Of a stretch of DNA of 64,000 nt, positions 1-12,283 are shown in pieces. The position numbers were made by a program, and so were the translations under genes. Origin of the DNA: Tenrec ecaudatus (Eukaryota > Chordata > Mammalia > Afrosoricida > Tenrecidae). The notes beneath the pieces were generated by a model that was not told the DNA's origin, did no database searches, and saw only the letters and a program-made list of their open reading frames with translations. The stretch is from NCBI RefSeq assembly GCF_050624435.1, contig NC_134536.1:130664758-130728757 (forward strand), read 5' to 3'. Within the stretch, counting starts at the first letter, position 1; every line of letters begins with the position of its first letter.

Positions 1-214
1 CTCCCTCCTCCAGGGTCCGTGGTGAAGTTTACACGGGTCGGGACAGCCATGCCCCTTGTGTGTTCTCCATGGGGTCTTTCCTTATGGTCTTACTTGAACC
101 GTGAAGAATTTCGTTTCCGGCAAAATGGTCGGAGGGGCAGATGGGCTTGAAGAAAACAGAATGCAAAGCCAGAGGAGGTGTGATAGCAATGTGAGTTTCT
201 ATTGGCATAAACTG

Positions 215-360
215 TTAAATGTTGCACAGCTAGCCAACAGGTTGGCAGTTCGAACTCGCCCAGCGGTATCTCAGAAGACAGACCTGATTCTAGCTGGTCG
301 CAGCCTACACCCCCCTAGGGGACAGATCCACTTGGCACAGATGGTGGTGGGGGGCGGCAT
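215..360 (+). mobile_element. AfroSINE-like relic
   Basis: 'gctagccaacaggttggcagttcgaactcgc' is the B-box region of the SINE. The rest is poorly preserved. Confidence 0.5.
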
Positions 361-1135
361 GAGTCAGAGTTGTCTAGACAGCAGCTAACAAGCATGGTGA
401 TGTGGAAGGGGAGTTCAGTGGAAGATGGTATGGGGTGGGATGATAGATGAAGATAGAATTGATTGGCCTTGATGGGAATCGGGTGAAGGAAGTGAGGGAG
501 AGAACCAGGAATCACAGGCAACTCTTGTAGCCACTGGAGTGACTGGCAAATTTATGGGTCCAATAGTCATTGAGGGAGAGTCTAGAAGGGATGGAGGCAG
601 TACAGGTTGAGGTGTAAGGGGTCAAGTTGGGCTTGGGTTGTACTGAGTGGTGGTGTCAATCCAGATGGCAGCTCTTAGGTGTGGAGCAGGAAGTGGGTTG
701 AGGAAGAGACCCTTGGAGCCCTATTCCAGGTGAGGGATGCACCCCAGGTGCTGGCAGTGTTCTCCATGTACGTGGGAGCAGGGCCTTGACTTCATGTGGG
801 CTGCCTGGCTCACTGGGCAGGGCTCCTCCCAGCGGGCACATATCGGGGAGGGCATGGGAATCTGTTTCCTGACTCTCCGGGTCAGCTGAAGGTGCTCAGG
901 GGCTTTGGGAGCTGGGCTCCATCTGTGTCCACTTCTCTTTGCCACCTGACCCCAGGAGAAAGAAGAAGAAAGGTCAGAATATGGATTTATCCTTTTAGCG
1001 ACCTTGTTCAATATGAAAATAGATTGTGTTAAATGAAAAACAAATCCCACCATAATATGTAATATAGTCTGAGCCTACATTAAAGATTGACTTGATAGTA
1101 GTGAGTTTGGGTACATGCTGTACACATACACTTAA
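361..1135. other. No recognisable feature
   Basis: GC-moderate unique-looking sequence with only short open frames. No splice-supported exon or known repeat was recognised. Confidence 0.5.
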
Positions 1136-1161
1136 TGCGCGCGCGCACACACACACACACG
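1136..1161 (+). repeat. (GC)n(AC)n microsatellite
   Basis: An alternating purine-pyrimidine tract, four GC then about nine AC, so it has Z-DNA potential. Confidence 0.85.
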
Positions 1162-1369
1162 GGAACTTCAAAAAGAAAAACTTCCAAAAGGAAAATGCTA
1201 TGATTTTTGCATTCTGCTTTCTTTTGGAAGTCCCTTTGTACATACAATTTTGGCTGGTAGCATGAGGAACTAAAAGGATTTAAAATAAATCCCCCAAAGT
1301 TGTACTCATCTGTATGATCCTTTCCTCATTCCCCTTCCCTGAGCTTAGAACAGAAACATTGCTTCTCAA

Positions 1370-1419
1370 TTTCACAGGGTCGCTATGAGCTGGCACCGAC
1401 TCGATGGCAGTGAGTTTGG
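1370..1419 (+). mobile_element. AfroSINE tail
   Basis: 'cacagggtcgctatgagctg' and 'gcaccgactcgatggcagtg' are the SINE/RTE-type 3' end only. Confidence 0.75.

Positions 1420-1453
<34 letters not shown>
1420..1453 (+). repeat. (TG)n microsatellite
   Basis: About 16 TG units immediately after an AfroSINE tail ('gactcgatggcagtgag'). This is a common way such tracts are seeded. Confidence 0.9.
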
Positions 1454-1459
<6 letters not shown>

Positions 1460-1479
1460 CAGGTAATAGCCACAAGCAG

Positions 1480-1692
1480 TATGGGAGTCTCAGGTGCACA
1501 ACTGCTAAGGACTCGACTACTAGCTGCGAGGTTGTCCATTTGAACCCACCCCGAGGCACCACAGAAGAAAGGTCTGGCTATCTGCCCTGTAGAGACTACC
1601 CTAGGAGGTTCTGCTGTGCTCTGAAGCACATGGGGTTGCCACAGGTCAGAACTGACTCTGACAGTGGTGGCTTGGTTCGGTTCGGTGATGGC
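1480..1692 (+). mobile_element. AfroSINE
   Basis: Head to tail: 'aactgctaaggactcgactac', 'gaggttgtccatttgaaccc', 'ctgccctgtagagactaccc', 'cacaggtcagaactgactct'. Diverged but collinear with the SINE. Confidence 0.7.
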
Positions 1693-3511
1693 TCCTAAAT
1701 CTCACACTAAATGACATGTCTCTGTTCATAATTTATCAGCCCAAAGAAATCACACAACAAGCCTCCCTTCAATGGGACCAGGAAGGACAGTCCTGCCACG
1801 TGCCAGGAGCACCAGGCTGAATATCTTACACTTACAACAACATGGTCATTAAAGGAGGGGGAGGGGACAAGCATGTGTGACATCTTGTAACATTCAGATG
1901 TTTTAAACATGCTAGTCCAACTGTCAGCACAGAGATGCTCTTATCTTTTATATCAAGATAACGAGAGACATCTGCTTTCATATCAAGACTCAGGGAAACA
2001 TGGCACAGTCACATGGGCGTTGAGATGGAGATGAGGCAGTCGACTCACGGCGATGGGTTTGGAAACATGGATTTGCACAGGTGTGCTTTATTCTCTTTGG
2101 TCTTTGCCATCAACCTGATGAGAATGTGTGTTTGAAAAATCAATGACTTGTCATTTTCAAAGACCTCTTATAAAGTTATACTATGGTCCAATTACATAAC
2201 TAGAATGTCAATGGCTACAGACAGATCTGCATGTAAAAAGATGTTCTCCCGTGGGCTTTGCCTTGATAGCTTGGAGTCCTTGCTGTCTATGGCAACGATG
2301 CCTGGTGTATGAAGATGTAAAATGTTACACTTACTTTCTGTATTTCATACCTTTGCTGGGTTGAACAATTTTTACTTAAGTTAAAATCAATCAACAGTTT
2401 TTGTGGTTTTTGATGCACAGTCTGGCAATAACTTTCAGGTGACTTCCCACTGGAATAAGCAACCGGATTAGGAATGAAATGCTAGGGTATAAGAACATTT
2501 CTCCTATGGTGGAGTGAAAATTCTTCACGTGGTTCTTCCACCCAAGTCTCTGTCCCAGTGATTAGGTGGGACTATGCAAGAGGGCGTTGGTCACGCTAAG
2601 AGATTGGATTGGGCAGTTTCCATCACCACTCCCTGCTTACGAGGATGAGCTCTCTTTGCAGCGGCAGCAGAAAGGGAAACCGCTGAGAGTCTTGGAGGAG
2701 CCCAGCCAAGATCTCCGTCTGAATGGCAAAGGCCCAAGAGCACAGCATCGGAGAGGGCAGCATGGAGGCCACGGAGTACCTTCCCCTCATCTGACCCCGG
2801 AGACTGTGGAACCGTGGCACCAAGCCCCAGGGGGCTGCCTTCTTGGCTCATGGAGCCAAGGGGCCATGTGAGTGAGAGAGTGAGGACCAGAGAGAGCGAG
2901 ATTTGGCTGCTGGCTGAGGAGACCAATAGCTATATCTGACTGCATGCTGATAACCTATTGGCTTCCCTAAGAAACCCCTAATTGGAGGGGGTGTGTCTGT
3001 GAGTTCTGGTGGCCATTGCACTGAATTATGGGAGCCGGCATAGCCATGGAGTGGCGTGGGAGGAACACTGGTGTCGGAGTAGGTGGAGAAGGATGGAGCA
3101 GAGGCCTGTCGGACCCTTGCCTGGTGATAAGAGGTAAGTCAGATATGCCCCCCCCCCATTGCCATTTGCACCTCAAAAGCCCTTTACAAACCATCTCACT
3201 GACTCTTGGTGTTTGGGTAGCAGAGATGAAATCCAAGCCCTGCTTATTCCAAGTTCTTCAAAGGAATCAGGTCGTTCTTTGTTCATCTATTTTACCTGTC
3301 GAGTCTTTTCATTGAAAAGTTTCACCTGGACACCTTGTCTTGATTGCATTTCATGAATCCCCCCACCCCCCACTTCTTGTTGCTGCTGAACTCAGTCAAC
3401 CTCCAACTGCTCAGGTTTTGGGGGGTGGGGGAAATTTAATATACATTTTTATTCTTGTTTATAACCAGTGTTCCATTTTTAATCTTTTGGAATTCTTACA
3501 TATAGGTCAAT
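1693..3511. other. No recognisable gene
   Basis: Unclassified sequence. Frames of about 100 codons at 2.57-2.93 kb overlap on both strands and have no domain or splice support. A possible SINE tail ('cgactcacggcgatgggttt') lies at about 2040. Confidence 0.45.
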
Positions 3512-4022
3512 AAGGTATTTAGTTTATTGTGCCAACCTGGCCGATAAACACAGGTGGGGTTAATTGAAGGGCAGAGGGATAAGGTGAGCCTCACCTTTTT
3601 GAGTTCTTGGGTCTCTTGCTTTGATGGTCGGACCAGGATGCAGCTGCCTTAGCCAGTTCCCTGCTTCAGCTGGCAAGGCTCACTTCCTGCAAGACATCCT
3701 TGAGGAGAAGCCACATGGACCTACCCTGATGCAGCCCTGGGTGCTGGAGCAGCCATGTGGAGACCCCTGCCAGTGCTGAGATGCTTACACGCTCACTGAC
3801 TCGGCTTTCCTCCTGCAGTCGGTATCATTGCATGTATTTTGTGAGATGGAGGAGAACTTTGTGGATTGGTGTTGGACATATGAGTTAATGGGTTAATGTT
3901 GGACTTGGCTTGGGCAGCACTGGGTTGGGATGTTTCTTGATGCACACTTAACCTTTATATGAAACTCTCTCTTATACACGAATTTCTGTGGATTTGTTTC
4001 TCTAATTACCCAGACTAACACA
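3512..4022 (-). repeat. Interspersed repeat, about 500 bp, TGTGTTAG terminus (family 1)
   Basis: Read on the minus strand it begins tgtgttagtctgggtaatta and gagaaacaaa, then 'atgcaatgataccgactgca', 'tctcagcactggcaggggtct', and ends near 'ggcacaataaactaaatacc'. Copies also lie at 11.48, 16.48, 33.00 and 59.37 kb. No coding capacity was seen. It may be an LTR-like or non-autonomous element; I cannot name it. Confidence 0.7.
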
Positions 4023-4469
4023 GTAAGATTTCCCTGGCTTGTCTTCTTATGCTTCCCCGAGAGCTTTAAACAGATTTGATTAAGTTTACACGTTGGGTGT
4101 TTCTGAAGTGAATCCTCTCCCTGAGCAATTGGATCGGCACCCTGTGAAATCCGCCTCTTATTGTTTCTAGTCTGGAAGCTGCTAGATGTTTGGTCCTTTT
4201 CTCCTGGTCTTCTGTTGTTTCTGTTGTAATCTAAGTCTGTTTCATGGGCTCAAATGTAACAGTGGACATAACATGAAGATGACACAGGGCCAGGCAATGT
4301 GTTCCATGAATCAGAAGGTCTCCTTCAGTCAGAGGTGCCTGCATGGCTGTTAATAACAACAATGACAACGACATATTACTAGCTTCATGGGGGCTCTGCC
4401 TTCTCAAATCCTTTCTAAGGTGAACTACATCTCTCTGAGCCCCCCCCCAAAGAATCTGGGGGGCAGACA

Positions 4470-4555
4470 GGTGGCTACGGTTTTAACGCTGCTGGGGGGC
4501 AGTGCAGGTGGCTACGGTTTTAACACTGCTGGGGGCAGTGCAGGTGGCCTCAGGG
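4470..4555 (+). repeat. Short tandem duplication, unit about 36 bp
   Basis: 'ggtggctacggttttaac' followed by 'gctgctgggggg' and then 'cagtgcaggtggctacgg' repeats just over twice with one or two changes. Confidence 0.85.
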
Positions 4556-4867
4556 TCTCCATCAACAGGATAGGCCTGGAGAGGGGTCTATACGAGAGCA
4601 AAGGGGCCCTCTGTTATTGTTACCTCTCCTTTTGTGGGCTCGGACTCATGGCAGTCCCATGTAAACTAGAACTCACTCTTGCCCAGTCCCAGGTCATTCC
4701 CTGAGCGATGGGTGAGCCAGTCCGTCTTGTTTCTCTAGTTTTTTGCTGAGCCTCCTCTTGATCAACTGTAGCATCCCTTTCTAATGACTGACATTTTGTG
4801 TTGATGTGGTCCAAGTAAGATGGAGTCTTTTGCCCCTGTTTCTAAGGGGACTTCTGGCTGTTTCTTT

Positions 4868-5175
4868 TCTTTTTTAAAAATCATTTTATTAGGGACTCAT
4901 ACAACTCTTATCACAATCCACACATACATCATTTGTGCAGAGCACATCTGTACATTCATTGTCCTCATCATTTTCGAAGCATTTGCTCTCCACTTAAGCC
5001 CTTTGCATCAAGTCCTCTTTTCCCCCTCCCTCATGAGCCCTTGATAATTTATAAATAATTATTTTGTCATACCTTGCCCTATCTGGCGTCTCCCTTCACC
5101 CCCTTTTCTGTTGTCTGCCCCCCAGGGAGGAAGTCACATGTAGATCCTTGTAATCGGTTCCCCCTTTATGGCTGT
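4868..5175 (-). mobile_element. Lineage-specific L1 3' end, fragment
   Basis: A T/A-rich start is followed by 'cattttattagggactcata', 'catttgctctccacttaagc', 'ttgataatttataaataatt' and 'acatgtagatccttgtaatc', the terminal motifs of this family in reverse. The homology fades after about 5175. Confidence 0.75.
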
Positions 5176-6264
5176 GTTTCTTCTGAGACAGGTCTGCTCC
5201 TTCTGGACGCCGTGGGCTGGTCATCACAGTGGGACAGCACCCCTCTTCAAAGGCATCCATCCGCCTTCCATCGTCATCAGTCGCTGTCCAGAGCACATGC
5301 ATAGGAGTGACTGAGAAGACCAGGGCCATCCAAGTGACATCTTTCCTTTCCTGAGCCTTTAAGGAGTTCTCTTGCAGGGCTGCCTGCCGCACACCTGGCT
5401 CCATTGTCTTGACGGTGCTTCCATAAGCGTTGGTTATTCATCCAAGGAGAATGAAATCGATTGCTTCAGTCATAGCTCTTCTCTGCCCCAGTCATAGTAA
5501 CATTTTACTTTTGTTTAAACCAAGATAGCATTCCCACGGAAGTATTGTGGGGCTGATATGTACGTATCACTATCCTCAGAGAAGACATGGCGGGGCAGTG
5601 GGTGGGGAGCAAGGCCAGAGAAGCTGGTAGAGACTGGACCTCTGGTCTTTGCCAACTGTGCCCAGGGCAGAGACCAGGGAGCATCCCCTTCTGCATTTCC
5701 CCTGGCATCTCCTCAGGGGGATTTGGCACCCCATGCCTCATTGGAAGGCATCCTGTCCCCTTGTGCAGCCTTCTGGGAGATCGAAGTAGCATTTCCTTAT
5801 AGCTAGGAGACCACCATGACTAATGAAGTGTGTGTCTGAGGGATGGAGAAAGCCAGGTGCTGTAGGTTCCCTGGGCGTTCCTTGTCTCAGGTGAGTTAAG
5901 GAAGAGGCACGAGCAGCGGAGGCCTCTGGTCTCTGAACCGTGAGAAATACTTCCCTTTCCTTTTGACCCTCTAGCAATCACTCACGGAGCGGGGGCTGCA
6001 CACAAAGGTGCTTTGGGCTTCCTTGAGCCTGGGAGGAGAGTCCAGGGGAGCAGAGGGTGTCTGGGCCAGTGCTCTTTCTTACTGTTTTACCCATAATCTT
6101 CTGAAGAACTCGGAGTAGGTGGAAGGTTGCTGGGTCAGTCTTTGTGCGAGAGAAAACTCCTGCTCAAATCTTCCTTGTGTCCTGTTTAAGTGGATTAGAG
6201 ATTAACTTAAAAGCTTTTGCTAGACATTCCAGGATCAGAACTAATTGCAAGCAGGCAAGGCAGC
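5176..6264. other. No recognisable gene
   Basis: Short overlapping frames at 5.5-5.98 kb have no recognisable domain. No repeat family was identified with confidence. Confidence 0.45.
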
Positions 6265-6475
6265 TAAGAGGCTTAGAGCTGATTCAGGAGTTGGGGCTAT
6301 CTGGGTTTGAATGCAGTTTCCACCACCTATGCGTGTGAAACCTTGGATAAGTCACTCAGCCTCTCTCTGCTTCAGTCTCCTGATCTGCACATTGGGAATG
6401 AGCACACTATTAACCTGAAAAATGGGTGAGAATTAGAGGAGATGATATTTAAAAGCACTAAATAGATAATGTTCA
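6265..6475 (+). mobile_element. MIR SINE
   Basis: 'gggtttgaatgcagtttccacca', 'ccttggataagtcactcagcctctctctgcttcag' and 'ctgatctgcacattgggaatgag' are the MIR core in order. Confidence 0.85.
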
Positions 6476-6943
6476 GTAGGGACTATGTTGCTTTTTAGTA
6501 ACAATTTGAAGGAGTCTCTCTTTCAAGGTACATTGCTAATCTCTTACTGCCTCCTTTGCTCAGAGATCGACACATTTGTAAGCAGCCTCCTCCTCCCGTG
6601 ACTCCATTTGACCTATAGCCATCAAATGATAGGGAATGACTTGCAGTCTTGTCAGAGGTCTGGGCTTTGATGGGACCAGGGTGAAGCTGGCGCCCTGTGT
6701 CCTGCACAGGGTAATCATGTGCATGGTAGGACACAGCATCTCGTCTCTCCCCAGTGCTCACAGGAATACTTACTCCCTCACTATGACAATGAAAAATGTC
6801 TGAAGACATTGCTCAGTGTCCCTGGGGTGGAAGCACAAACCCTCTATGTGTGAACCCTGATTGACAGACATTGAGCAAAATCCACCCCCACCCCTGTTTA
6901 GAACCACTTCTTGACACTCTTGGATGAAAAAAAAAGATTAAGG

Positions 6944-6996
6944 CCACTATGTGTCAGTATCGACTCGATGGCAGTGAGTGAGTTTGGGTTTGGTCA
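6944..6996 (+). mobile_element. AfroSINE tail
   Basis: 'ggccactatgtgtcagtatcgactcgatgg' followed by 'cagtgagtgagtttgg'. Confidence 0.65.
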
Positions 6997-9229
6997 TTGG
7001 GAAGTTGAAGGTCATGGTGCTGCTTTGGGGCACACCTGAGCCATATGATGTTGTCATCTCTTTGTCTCGGTATCTCCCCAAGTCTATCTTTGATCTCATT
7101 CCCAGGCAGATCACTTCCACGCAACAGAAAGAAAGTCACAAAACTTCATAGCTCACTGATCTATTAACCTCCCCAAGAAAAAAAACACTTCCTTATAGCT
7201 CTAACAGTCTCAGAAGAGACTCTGATTGGCTCAAGCCAGCTCATGTGCTCATTCCTAAAGTGCCCAGTGTGCCCAGGGGATTGATGGACCGGATCTGGGT
7301 CACATTTCTGCCCCTGTGAGTGTGGACAGCTCCATCAGTAGGACCACGTAGGATGACACCTGCCCCCCAAGAAGCAGGGACTTTGCTTCCCAAGGAAGGA
7401 GGAATGCTGGGCTGTCGGCGCCTAACGCGCACCGGATCCTCAGGATGGCGTCCGCAGAGGGCTGATGCTCTCTCCCTGATTTCAACCCAGTTCCTCAAGC
7501 CCTTCTGGAAAGTCACTTTCTGTTGGTATGTCTTCACCCCCCACTCATCACGCCATATATAACCCGTTTCCCCTACCACGCCCGGTTATTCACGGTGTTC
7601 GCACACCTGGTCCACGTTCTACCTCCAGATGCGTGATGTCTTCCTTTCAAAAGGATCAGTTTGTAAAATGTTGCTTTATACAAACCATATGCAATGTGGC
7701 AGAAAGGCCTGGCTATCAACTTCTAAAATCAGCCAATGAAAACTGCACTAACAGCGCTGAGTACAGGAAAGAAGACAAGGTTCTAAAATGGATCTTGGGG
7801 ATTGCATGACTCTTCTCCATAGGATTGAGTGATTGAATGATAGATGATGTGTGAATTATATGCCATTACAATTACTTTAAAACAAAACCCCATGGATCAC
7901 AGTGATCTAGCTGACAGCTGATCACCCAGGACTGGGCAATGCTATGGTATGACATGCATGGAGTGTCCATAGGATGGGGGCAGCTTGAGGACCGCTAGCA
8001 GCAGTAGCCCCATGTGCAGTCTGAGCTCTGGTAGTAAACACCTGCAAACAACTTACACAGAAATTTGGAGGTGACGTTTCTGGAGAACTTAATCTGAAAC
8101 TGGGTGGTTGGACAAGGAAAAAAAAAATAGATGGTTCATCTCATTTCATCAAAAGAAAAAACTTGCAGAGGCTGATTTTCTGCTTACAGAATGTCCACTG
8201 GGTGAACTGAGGGGAAGTGTGTACTAGCAGAGGGACAGACCCTGAGTATTAACTGTTCCCATACCATCTGGAAGTAGTCCAGCAACTGGAAGACTGGGCA
8301 GAGTCTGCAGAAGGTGGTGGGCCCCTGACGCTGACCCTCATGGGCAGTGTCTCAGGGCAGCCTGAGTCTGGGTGGGGAGGTACATACACAGAAGATATCA
8401 CACGGGACCATATTGCGTGTCTTAGTGACCAGCCTTTAAATGGAAGACTGGGGGAGGGGGGAATGTAGTGTCATCTACCACACTCCTGAAAACCCTTTAT
8501 CACGCTGGTCCACGTGGACCACTGAAGTTGAGTCACTCAGACTGGAGGAGTGATGAAGGGGAGAGGTGGCAAACCTGGGGGGGGATTGCTTGTAGTGTAG
8601 TCTATTTTCCCTACAAGTGTATCTTCATTTGAGGTTCTTGAGACGTGTTTGGTTCAACAGTAAGTACAGGTTTCCACACATGGGGTTCTCCTTGGGAACC
8701 CTCGGCCACTCATTTGATTCCAACGTCACCAACATTTTAGAACAGAGCAGATAGTCCCCCCAGGGTTTCCAAGGCTGTCCATCTTTAAAAGAGTAAGGAG
8801 GTCACGTGTTTCCTGTGGAGCGACTGCTGACCTTGGACTATCAGTTTAACCCAATATGTCCCCGGGGCTCCTTTCCCCTGGGGTAGCAGGGGCTCATGTG
8901 GGGCTTGGTGAAGGGAGAGAGGTAGGCTTGGGATAATCCCTTCAGTCTTTTCCTCAGGATCTTCCTAGGATCCATCTCTTGCCCAGTGAGACTCTGAGCA
9001 CCTCTTCCAGTTCTTCTGATGCTGTGCTGCTCAGGCAGCAGGATTCAAATGCAGATTCTCACTCAGTCTGGGGGGGGGGGCGCGGCGTGGCGCGGTGCGC
9101 CGCGGGCACCAGAGATTCTCAATCTCTGATCAACTTGGGAGAATATGGAGGCTGACAGTGGTCCTTATTTGGAGTAACAAAGTGTCTACAAAAGACTGAT
9201 ACCCTCGTCTATAGCCCTGCCTCACTGTA
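6997..9229. other. No recognisable gene; GC-rich tract near 9.1 kb
   Basis: Mostly unclassified. A run of G followed by CG-rich sequence at 9069-9105 ('gcgcggcgtggcgcggtgcg') stands out because CpG is rare elsewhere in the window. It lies 130 bp before the minisatellite. Confidence 0.45.
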
Positions 9230-10870
9230 CAGAAGTGTAATGTGTGGTGTAGAGTAGTGAGAGTACTGTAGGGTAGCGTAGTGTGGTGTAGAGTACTGTA
9301 GGGTAGCGTAGTGTGGTGTAGAGTACTGTAGGGTAGCGTAGTGTAGAATAGAGTACTGTAGGGTAGTGTGGTGTAGAGTACTGTAGGGTAGTGTAGAGTA
9401 CTTTAGGGTAGTGTAGAGTACTTTAGGGTAGCGTGTGGTGTAGAGTACTGTAGGGTAGCGTAGTGTGGAGTAGAGTACTGTAGGGTAGCGTAGTGTGTAG
9501 AGTACTGTAGGGTAGTGTAGTGTGGAGTAGAGTACTGTAGGGTAGCGTAGTGTGGAGTAGAGTAGAGTACTGTAGGGTAGCGTAGTGTGGAGTAGAGTAC
9601 TGTAGGGTAGCGTAGTGTAGAATAGAGTACTGTAGGGTAGTGTGGTGTAGAGTACTGTAGGGTAGCGTAGTGTGGTGTAGAGTACTGTAGGGTAGCGTAG
9701 TGTGGTGTAGAGTACTGTAGGGTAGCGTAGTGTAGAATAGAGTACTGTAGGGTAGTGTGGTGTAGAGTACTGTAGGGTAGCGTAGTGTGGTGTAGAGTAC
9801 TGTAGGGTAGCGTAGAGTACTTTAGGGTAGCGTGTGGTGTAGAGTACTGTAGGGTAGCGTAGTGTGGAGTAGAGTACTGTAGGGTAGCGTAGTGTGTAGA
9901 GTACTGTAGGGTAGCGTAGTGTGGAGTAGAGTACTGTAGGGTAGCGTAGTGTGGAGTAGAGTAGAGTACTGTAGGGTAGCGTAGTGTGGAGTAGAGTACT
10001 GTAGGGTAGCGTAGTGTAGAATAGAGTACTGTAGGGTAGTGTGGTGTAGAGTACTGTAGGGTAGCGTAGTGTGGTGTAGAGTACTGTAGGGTAGCGTAGT
10101 GTGGTGTAGAGTACTGTAGGGTAGCGTAGTGTAGAATAGAGTACTGTAGGGTAGTGTGGTGTAGAGTACTGTAGGGTAGTGTAGAGTACTTTAGGGTAGT
10201 GTAGAGTACTTTAGGGTAGCGTGTGGAGTAGAGTACTGTAGGGTAGCGTAGTGTGGAGTAGAGTACTGTAGGGTAGCGTAGTGTAGAATAGAGTACTGTA
10301 GGGTAGTGTGGTGTAGAGTACTGTAGGGTAGCGTAGTGTGGTGTAGAGTACTGTAGGGTAGCGTAGTGTGGTGTAGAGTACTGTAGGGTAGCGTAGTGTA
10401 GAATAGAGTACTGTAGGGTAGTGTGGTGTAGAGTACTGTAGGGTAGTGTAGAGTACTTTAGGGTAGTGTAGAGTACTTTAGGGTAGCGTGTGGAGTAGAG
10501 TACTGTAGGGTAGCGTAGTGTGGAGTAGAGTACTGTAGGGTAGCGTAGTGTAGAATAGAGTACTGTAGGGTAGTGTGGTGTAGAGTACTGTAGGGTAGCG
10601 TAGTGTGGTGTAGAGTACTGTAGGGTAGCGTAGTGTGGTGTAGAGTACTGTAGGGTAGCGTAGTGTAGAATAGAGTACTGTAGGGTAGTGTGGTGTAGAG
10701 TACTGTAGGGTAGTGTAGAGTACTTTAGGGTAGCGTGTGGAGTAGAGTACTGTAGGGTAGCGTAGTGTGGAGTAGAGTACTGTAGGGTAGCGTAGTGTGG
10801 AGTAGAGTGGAGTAGAGTACTACCATGCAGCAGTGTGGTGTAGAGCAGCGAGTGTAGCACAGAGTAGAAT
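9230..10870 (+). repeat. GTAG-rich minisatellite, about 1.6 kb, with higher-order structure
   Basis: About 55 units of roughly 24-30 bp built on gtagagtactgtagggtag plus a variable 'cgtagtgtgg' arm. The variant gtagaat marks positions 9343, 9617, 9732, 10016, 10131, 10283, 10398, 10550 and 10665. The spacing gives exact 267-bp periods in the right half and 399-bp periods to the left. A long open frame on the minus strand (10860-9403, YSTPHYATLQ-type repeats) is a by-product of unit length and base composition and has no gene support. Confidence 0.95.
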
Positions 10871-11000
10871 GGAGTACTGTAATACTTATTATTTGAGAGA
10901 CTACAAGAAGTTAGACACTGTCTCTCAGGCTTTGATTACATTAGGGATCGAGGCAATAGCTCTTCTTCATAGAGTTCACATTTATGAAAAAGCCCTCATG

Positions 11001-11212
11001 GCTTGGGAAGCCCTGGTGGAGTAGTGGTTACAAGTTGGGCTGCTAACTGCAAGGTCAGCAGTTCAAAAGCATAAGCCACTCTGGGGGAAATTGAGGTTTT
11101 CTATTCTTATAAAGATTTACATGCTCAGAAGCCCACAGGGACAGTTCTGCTATGACTTAGAGGCCCACTGTAAGTCATTATCAACTCAATGGGAGTGAGT
11201 GAGCTTTGTATA
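11001..11212 (+). mobile_element. AfroSINE, near full length
   Basis: 'aagccctggtggagtagtgg', 'ttgggctgctaactgcaaggtcagcagttc', 'agaagcccacagggacagttc' and 'cattatcaactcaatgggagt' cover the whole element. It provides a reference copy. Confidence 0.9.
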
Positions 11213-11477
11213 TTGAGAATAGAATCTCTGAAATACATGTTTTAACAGAAATGTTCTGACTGGTGTTACCTTAGGACTTACAAGTCCAATAGAACATAAT
11301 CATCCGCCTCCTCCTCTCCCTCTCCCTCTCCCTCCTCAATGATGGCTCCAATTCTAGTTGAAGGAGAAAGAGAGGGGACTCCAGGGAGGGGAGGGTGCTG
11401 GTGGACTGGAGGTGCCAACAAAGGTTTCCAGGAGGACAAAGTAGAGCTGGGCCATCAAGACCACAGTCCTTGGTGTG

Positions 11478-11965
11478 TTAGGCCGGGTTGTCTAGAGAAA
11501 CAGAGCCAGGGACTATCATACAGAAATATGTGTAAGAAGGAACTATATCTCAAGTGCTTTGATATCAAGAAAGGATCCCAGGCCAGTCCCTAAGTCCAAT
11601 GCTAGCTGGAGCCCGCTTCAGACTCACGTAGCAGAAGGCAGATGACCCAGGAGGTGAAGTGGGATCACCGGCCAGTGGGGGCAGTCCCATGGAGCCATGG
11701 TCAGTGGGATCATGACAGGGTGCCGACAGCCCAGAGGTTGGCTCCTAGGACCCGCAGCCCACATGGGGCTGCCCCCTGGAGGCAGAAAGAATCCCAGAAA
11801 GGCTGAAGGCAAGCGGAGGGGAGCTCCCTGTCTCTCATAGAAAAGTCCACAGCTCCAAGGAAGCTTCCCCAGGCTGTGACCTGATTGGTAGTTTGGACTC
11901 CTCCCACCTACACTTCCACACAGGTCATGTTGACCTAAACTCGAACTACCACAATGAGTTATACT
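11478..11965 (+). repeat. Interspersed repeat family 1
   Basis: Starts 'gtgttaggccgggttgtctagagaaacagag' and ends 'ctcgaactaccacaatgag', matching the boundaries of the 33.0-kb copy. Interior divergence is high. Confidence 0.65.
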
Positions 11966-12180
11966 CAGCATCACCAATGCCACTCACAACGGCCCCCCTT
12001 ACCCTCCTCCGCCCGCTTGACCCTGCCTGCTGCTGCTTGGCCCTAGGGTTGACATTTCTCCTATAATTCTGTCATCTTACAAGTACCTTCAGGTTCTGGT
12101 GTCTTAAACCAGAATCCAATCCAGACCTTGATTGAGACAAACATTCCTTTGATCACCACTGCCTCTCTGAGAATGCCGCA

Positions 12181-12283
12181 GGCCCAGGATAAGAACCTAC
12201 TACACCTAGGCCCAGGATAAGAACCTACTACACCTAGGCCCAGGATAAGAACCTACTACACCTAGGCCCAGGATAAGAACCTA
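12181..12283 (+). repeat. 28-bp minisatellite, 3.7 copies
   Basis: The units begin at 12181, 12209, 12237 and 12265, each ggcccaggataagaacctac plus tacaccta. They are virtually identical to each other, which implies a recent expansion. Confidence 0.95.

Noticed and set aside
2566..2926. Overlapping frames of about 100 codons on both strands
   Set aside because: No domain, no splice support, composition-driven; typical of GC-rich non-coding sequence.
5074..5404. Frames of 76 and 102 codons resembling a processed gene
   Set aside because: They begin in an L1 3' end and overlap each other on opposite strands.
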